Assembly: GCA_963741055.1 (NCBI GenBank)
Contig: CAVUGU010000009.1
Location: forward strand, 62,001-126,000
DNA length: 64,000 bases
Direction of reading: 5' to 3'
Origin: Bog-756 sp963741055
Lineage (GTDB): Bacteria; Actinomycetota; Acidimicrobiia; Acidimicrobiales; RAAP-2
The notes below the pieces were generated by a model, which worked only from the letters and a program-made list of their open reading frames with translations, was not told the origin of the DNA and ran no database searches. Both the position numbers and the translations under genes were made by a program. Below, piece by piece: positions 59,705 through 64,000 of the stretch; position 1 is the first letter of the stretch, and every line of letters begins with the position of its first letter.

Positions 59705-60900
59705 TGTTCCTGGGCATCGGCCCAGACGGACCGGTCCGGGGGCGGCGCGTCGCCATTACCGGCATCGGCACCGTGTCGTGCTGCGGGGTCGGCGCCGACG
59801 CGCTCTGGGCCGGCCTCAACGGTCCCCCGCCGGTCGGTGAGCGGCGGGTTCCCGACTTCGATCCCGAGGTGTGGTTCACCGCCAAAGAGGCGCGCCAGGT
59901 CGACCGGTTCACCCAGTTCGCCGTCGCCGCCACCACCGAGGCGCTCGAGGACGCCGGCGAGCTGGCTGCCGATCCCGGGAGATCCGGGGTGGTGATGGGA
60001 ACCGGGGTCGGCGGGCTCGAGTCCCTCGAGTCCCAGATCCTCCTCTTCGGGGAGAAGGGCGCACGCCGGGTGTCGCCGCGACTCGTCCCGATGATGATGT
60101 CCAACGCAGGTGCGGCAGCCGTCTCGATCCGGCTCGGCTGGCACGGACCCTCCGAGACCGTCACCACCGCGTGCGCGGCCGGGGCCCACAGCATCGCCGC
60201 CGCCGCGCGTCTCGTGGCCTCGGGGCGCTGCGACGTTGCCATCGGCGGAGCCGCCGAGGCCGGCATGACCAACGTCGGAATTGCTGCCTTCACCAACATG
60301 ACCGCACTGTCGACCTCGGGAGAATCGCGTCCCTTCGACATCCGTCGCGACGGGTTCGTCATCACCGAAGGAGCCGGCGCACTGGTGCTCGAGGCCTGGG
60401 ACCACGCCGTCGCGCGCGGCGCGCGGATCCACGGCGAGCTGTGCGGCTCCGCGAGCACCGCGGACGCCCATCACATCACCGCGCCGATTCCGGGCGGATC
60501 GGGTGCCGCCGAGTGCATGACGCTCGCGATGGAGGATGCCGGCGTCGCCGCGGACCAGATCGGCCACATCAACGCGCACGGGACCTCCACCCCCTTGAAC
60601 GATCTGGCAGAGGCCGACGCGATCACCAAGGTGTTCGGCAACCTCGCGCCGCCGGTGACGTCGACCAAGGGCATCACCGGCCACGGACTCGGCGCGAGCG
60701 GCGCCATCGAAGCCGTCGCGGTGGTACTCAGCATCCAGCACGGGCTGATCCCCCCGACCGCGGGGTACGAGCAGCCCGACCCGGAGATCTCCCTCGATGT
60801 CGTGGCCGGTGCGGCTCGGTCATGGGAGCCCGCCCCGGTGCTCTCCAACTCCTTCGGCTTCGGCGGCCACAACGGCTGTCTGGTGATCGGGCCGGCCTGA
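59704..60900 (+). CDS. fabF: 3-Oxoacyl-ACP synthase II
   Basis: A 398-residue thiolase-fold condensing enzyme. The Cys-His-His triad is visible in TVTTACAAGAHSI (about Cys158), INAHGTSTPLND (about His291) and TKGITGHGLGASGA (about His327), with SNSFGFGGHNG near the end. It extends acyl-ACP with malonyl-ACP. It follows acpP with a one-base overlap. fabH is not in this cluster. The frame is intact. Confidence 0.95.
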   Translation: MFLGIGPDGPVRGRRVAITGIGTVSCCGVGADALWAGLNGPPPVGERRVPDFDPEVWFTAKEARQVDRFTQFAVAATTEALEDAGELAADPGRSGVVMGTGVGGLESLESQILLFGEKGARRVSPRLVPMMMSNAGAAAVSIRLGWHGPSETVTTACAAGAHSIAAAARLVASGRCDVAIGGAAEAGMTNVGIAAFTNMTALSTSGESRPFDIRRDGFVITEGAGALVLEAWDHAVARGARIHGELCGSASTADAHHITAPIPGGSGAAECMTLAMEDAGVAADQIGHINAHGTSTPLNDLAEADAITKVFGNLAPPVTSTKGITGHGLGASGAIEAVAVVLSIQHGLIPPTAGYEQPDPEISLDVVAGAARSWEPAPVLSNSFGFGGHNGCLVIGPA

Positions 60901-60968
60901 CAGTCATCGGCTGCACGCGCTCACTGGCGCGTCCGCGGCCGGCGCCCACCCCCCTACCGTTGAAGCCG

Positions 60969-62725
60969 ATGGCTGACCGATCGACCCGAGACGCCCGGTC
61001 CCCGGTGCGCTCCGGCCCGCGTCGCTCCGGTTCCGAACCGAGTGGCGAGCCGCGGGCGAGCGACTCCGACCTCGCGATCGGCGCGTTCTCCGCGCACGGC
61101 CCGTGGACCGTCGATCCGGCGCACGATGAGCTGGCGCTTCCCGCTCGACACGGGGGGTGAGATCGACGCGCTCCGCCGTCGGGCTGCTGCGCTCGCCCAC
61201 CGGTTGGTCCGGCCCGAGCACGTGCCCTCGGTGAGCAGGGTCCTCGCGGTCGGGTGGCGCCTCGGGTGGGCGCTGCTCGCCTGGGGGATCCGCGACCGCG
61301 GCACCGCTGCAGTCGCGAGCCGGTCTTTCGCGGCGGCTGCGGCCGGCCTTCGAGCGACTCGGTCCGACCTACATCAAGCTCGGCCAGATCATCTCCTCGG
61401 GCGAAGGCATCTTCCCCGAGGAGCTCGTCGACGAGTTCCGCCTGCTCCGCGACCGGGTCCCGCCCGAGCCGTTCTCGACGGTCCGCCGCACCATCGAGGA
61501 GGAACTCGGTCGTCCCCTCGCGGAGGTCTTCGTCTCCTTCGACCGCACTCCCGTTGCCTCCGCATCGATCGCCCAGGTGCACGCGGCGACCCTCCGGTCG
61601 GGAGAACGGGTGGTGGTCAAGGTCCAACGGCGCACCGTGGCCTCCCTCGTCCGTCTCGACATCGCGGCCATGTCGTGGATCGCGCCGATGCTGGTCGGCC
61701 GCATCCCGGTCACCGCTCTCACCAACCCACCTGCGCTGGTCGAGCTCTTCGCCGAGACGATCGTCGAGGAGCTCGACTTCCGTCTCGAAGCGCAGAACAT
61801 GCTCGACATCGCCGCGGTCTTCGCAGTGGAGGGCCAACGCTCGGTCGTCGTCCCGCGACCTCATCCCGAGCTGGTGACCAAGCGGGTGCTGGTCATGGAA
61901 CATCTGCGCGGCTACGCATGGGGCGACGCGGCCGCGATGCGTTCGGCCGGTATCGACACCGCGGCGGTCCTGCGGTGCACGCTGATCGCCTTCCTCGAGG
62001 GCACTCTCCTCTACGGCGTCTTCCACGGCGACCTCCACAGCGGGAACCTCCTCGTGCAGGACGACGGTACGGTCGCGCTGCTCGACTTCGGGATCACCGG
62101 CCGACTCGACGAGCGCAAGCGCCTGGCCTTCCTGCGGCTCGAGATGGGGGCGACCACCAACGACGTGGCGATCCAGGTCGAGGCCTTGCGCGATCTCGGC
62201 GCACTACCGGCCGACGCCGACGTCGCGGCGGTGATCCGCGACCTCGGGCTCGACCGGCCACCGGTCGACCCGACCACCATGACCGCGGACGAGATGGTCG
62301 CCGAACTCCGCGAGGTCACCAAGGCCCTGCTCGGTTACGGTGCACGGCTGCCGAAGGAGCTGATGCTCTTCGTGAAGAACATCCTGTTCCTCAACGGGGC
62401 GATGGCCACCATGGCACCCGACGTCGACATCCTGGGCGAGGTCGTCGCCATTGCCACCTACTTCACCGAGCGCCACGGCGAGCAGATCGCCCGTGACGTC
62501 GGTAGCGACGCGCTGACCACCCCGATCGACCTCGACGGGTATCGGGCGGCGCTCGGCTTCACCGACGAGGTCGAGAGCATCACCTTCAACGACCTCCAGG
62601 AACGGCGCGAGCTGATCCGGCGCCGGCTCCAACAGGGGGCGAAGCAGCAACGTCGTCACTCGCTCCGTTCGCTCCCCCGCGCGCTCTATCGAACCGTCCG
62701 GGGCCAACCGGCTGGGCGCGGCTGA
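60969..62725 (+). CDS. ABC1/AarF/UbiB-family kinase-like protein, frameshifted
   Basis: About 585 residues. From the ATG at 60969, a disordered lead reaches FSAHGPWTVDPA. Slips near 61125 and 61345 join DALRRRAAALAHRLVRPEHV and LGPTYIKLGQIISSGEGIFP, the KxGQ signature of the family. ASASIAQVHAATLRSGERVV (Ala-rich nucleotide loop), VVVKVQRR (Lys), VFHGDLHSGNLL (catalytic loop) and VALLDFGITG (DFG) follow. Family members are atypical kinases or ATPases linked to quinone or lipid handling at membranes. It is 68 bp after fabF. The precise role is unknown. Confidence 0.83.
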
Positions 62726-62731
62726 GCGAGG

Positions 62732-63533
62732 TCAGCCGGCGTCGAGCGCGTGCCGGAGCGACCCGACGAAGTTCGCCGCTCCGTCCGGCCCCTCGCCCTC
62801 GAGCAGGCGGCGCACCAGGGCCGAGCCGACCACCACTCCGTCCGCGACCTCGCAGATCTCGAGCGGCCTGGGCAGGTGTCGAGACTCCGATGCCGACACA
62901 GACCGGAAGGTCGGTGGCCGCGCGGGCCCGAGCCGCCACCTCTCGGGCGGACGCCGCGAGCTCCGACCGCTCACCGGTCACCCCCATCCGCCCGACCGCG
63001 TAGACGAAGCCGCGCGATCGTGCGCAGATCGCCTCGACCCGGTCCTCTGGCGTCGAGGGCGCGACCAGCAGCACGGTGGCCACCCCGGCGCGATCGGCGG
63101 CACCGGCCCACTCCCCGATCTCCTCGAGCGGGAGATCGGGAATGATCGCGCCCGAGACCCCCGACTCGACCATCTGGCCGGCGATACGAGCGTGCCCGGC
63201 CCGGAAGACGAGGTTGTAGTAGGTCATCGCCACGACGGGGATCCCGACGTCGATCCGGCTCAGGTCGGCGAGCACCCCTTCGGGCGTGGTTCCACGCTCG
63301 AGCGCGCGGAAGGACGCCTCTTGGATGGTCGGTCCGTCGATCATCGGGTCGGAGAAGGGGATGCCCACTTCGATCGCGTCGGCGCCCGAGCCGGCCACCG
63401 CCTCGAGGGTGAGGAGCCACTGGTCGTCGAGGCCACCGGTCACGTACGGCACCAGCAACTTGTGCCCGGCATCCCGCCGGGCGCGGAGAACCGATTCGAG
63501 GAGGCCGGGTGCTGCCTCGCCCACTGCGGTCAC
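62732..63533 (-). CDS. trpA: Tryptophan synthase alpha chain, one frameshift
   Basis: About 267 residues. YVTGGLDDQWLLTLEAVAGS, ADAIEVGIPFSDPMIDGPTI (catalytic Glu), RIDVGIPVVAMTYYNLVF, SGAIIPDLPLEEI and RGFVYAVGRMGVTGER are present; the family's usual YLVSxxGVTG becomes YAVGRMGVTG. Near 62873 the frame slips; EICEVADGVVVGSALVRRLL (phosphate site) and HALDAG follow. It cleaves indole-glycerol phosphate to indole. The GTG at 63533 overlaps the trpB stop (GTGA). Confidence 0.92.
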
Positions 63534-64000
63534 GATTCGGCGCGCAGGATGTCGCGCACCTCGGCGACGTCTTTGTCCCCGCGTCCGGAGAGATTGACCA
63601 ACACGGTCGAGCCCGGTCGCAGCTCTCCGCTCGCGACTGCGGCGATCACCCAGGCGAGCGCGTGGGCGGACTCGAGTGCGGGGAGGAGCCCCTCGGTCCG
63701 AGCGAGACGCTGGAACGCCTCGAGGACCTCCATGTCCCCGGCGGACTCGTAGCGGGCGCGCCCGATCTCGTCGAGGTGCGCGTGCTCGGGTCCGATTCCC
63801 GGGTAGTCGAGCCCGGCCGAGATCGAGGTCGCCTCGAGGATCTGCCCGGCTTCGTCCTGGATCAGCGCGCTGCGCATCCCGTGGAGGACGCCGGTGATGC
63901 CGTTGGTGAGCGCCGCACCCCCGGCCGCCTCGACCGCCACTAACTCGGTGGTGCCGGCATCGACGAAACCGGCGAAGATCCCCGCAGCGTTCGAGCCGCC
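63530..64000 (-). CDS. trpB: Tryptophan synthase beta chain, C-terminal part (runs off the window)
   Basis: The last 156 residues are visible. GGSNAAG is the PLP-phosphate loop, LVAVEAAGGAALTNG follows, then SALIQDEAGQILEATSISAG, LDYPGIGPEHAHL and RTEGLLPALESAHALAWV, and the end LVNLSGRGDKDVAEV. It condenses indole and serine. The N-terminus, including the PLP lysine, lies beyond position 64000. Its stop overlaps the trpA start. Confidence 0.95.
   Translation of the reverse strand, partial: GGSNAAGIFAGFVDAGTTELVAVEAAGGAALTNGITGVLHGMRSALIQDEAGQILEATSISAGLDYPGIGPEHAHLDEIGRARYESAGDMEVLEAFQRLARTEGLLPALESAHALAWVIAAVASGELRPGSTVLVNLSGRGDKDVAEVRDILRAES

Overview
The window is high-GC DNA from an actinomycete-type bacterium. 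The conserved runs uvrC-rapZ-yvcK, gapA-pgk-tpiA-secG, coaE-uvrB-uvrA and pdtaR-polA-rpsA are typical of Actinomycetota. GTG starts are frequent and stop/start overlaps of the GTGA or ATGA kind are common. Placement in or near class Acidimicrobiia is an inference from gene content and order, not demonstrated here.

Layout. Positions 1-8337 are accessory. They hold a truncated IS110-type transposase (1-229), a broken small HTH gene preceded by palindromes, and then a probable 7.4 kb integrative element (914-8337). That element is bounded by a 38-nt direct repeat with two mismatches; the right copy overlaps the 3' end of tRNA-Leu(GAG). It carries an IS1111-like element, a secreted mosaic protein of collagen-like triplets, Cys modules and pentapeptide repeats, a decayed IS110 transposase, a small HTH protein and a tyrosine integrase. 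From 8535 to 17439 (minus strand) lies the glycolysis/uvrC block, ending in secG and a peptide-binding protein; whiA is not between yvcK and gapA. nadA (plus) converges with uvrA-uvrB-coaE-methyltransferase (minus). Positions 25596-39368 form a cell-envelope block: an AftD-like membrane arabinofuranosyltransferase, a DUF2252 protein, a polysaccharide flippase, three multi-membrane glycosyltransferases and a glf-like flavoprotein. Positions 39562-45460 are a complete oligopeptide ABC transporter operon. Positions 45487-52433 carry rpsA, polA, pdtaR, a coiled-coil protein and menC. After tRNA-Leu(CAA) come an anchored hypothetical protein, an aquaporin, an ABC exporter with a cyclic-nucleotide-binding domain on its ATPase, a STAS protein, the fatty-acid cluster fabD-fabG-acpP-fabF, an ABC1/AarF kinase-like protein, and trpA and a partial trpB on the minus strand.

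Sequence quality. More than twenty conserved single-copy genes (pgk, uvrC, uvrB, nadA, polA, rpsA, fabD, trpA and others) are split by one or more single-base frameshifts. Hitting so many essential genes points to indel errors in the assembly rather than gene decay. I therefore annotate them as whole genes and note where the frame breaks. In the accessory region the same errors cannot be told apart from real pseudogenes.

How the genes work together. The chromosomal part is mostly housekeeping: lower glycolysis, nucleotide excision repair (UvrABC plus PolA), CoA, NAD, menaquinone, tryptophan and type II fatty-acid synthesis, and envelope glycan assembly. The unusual pieces are the mosaic secreted protein on the integrative element, a lipoyl-like tail on FabD, the ATPase-cNMP fusion, and palindrome pairs immediately upstream of both small HTH genes.
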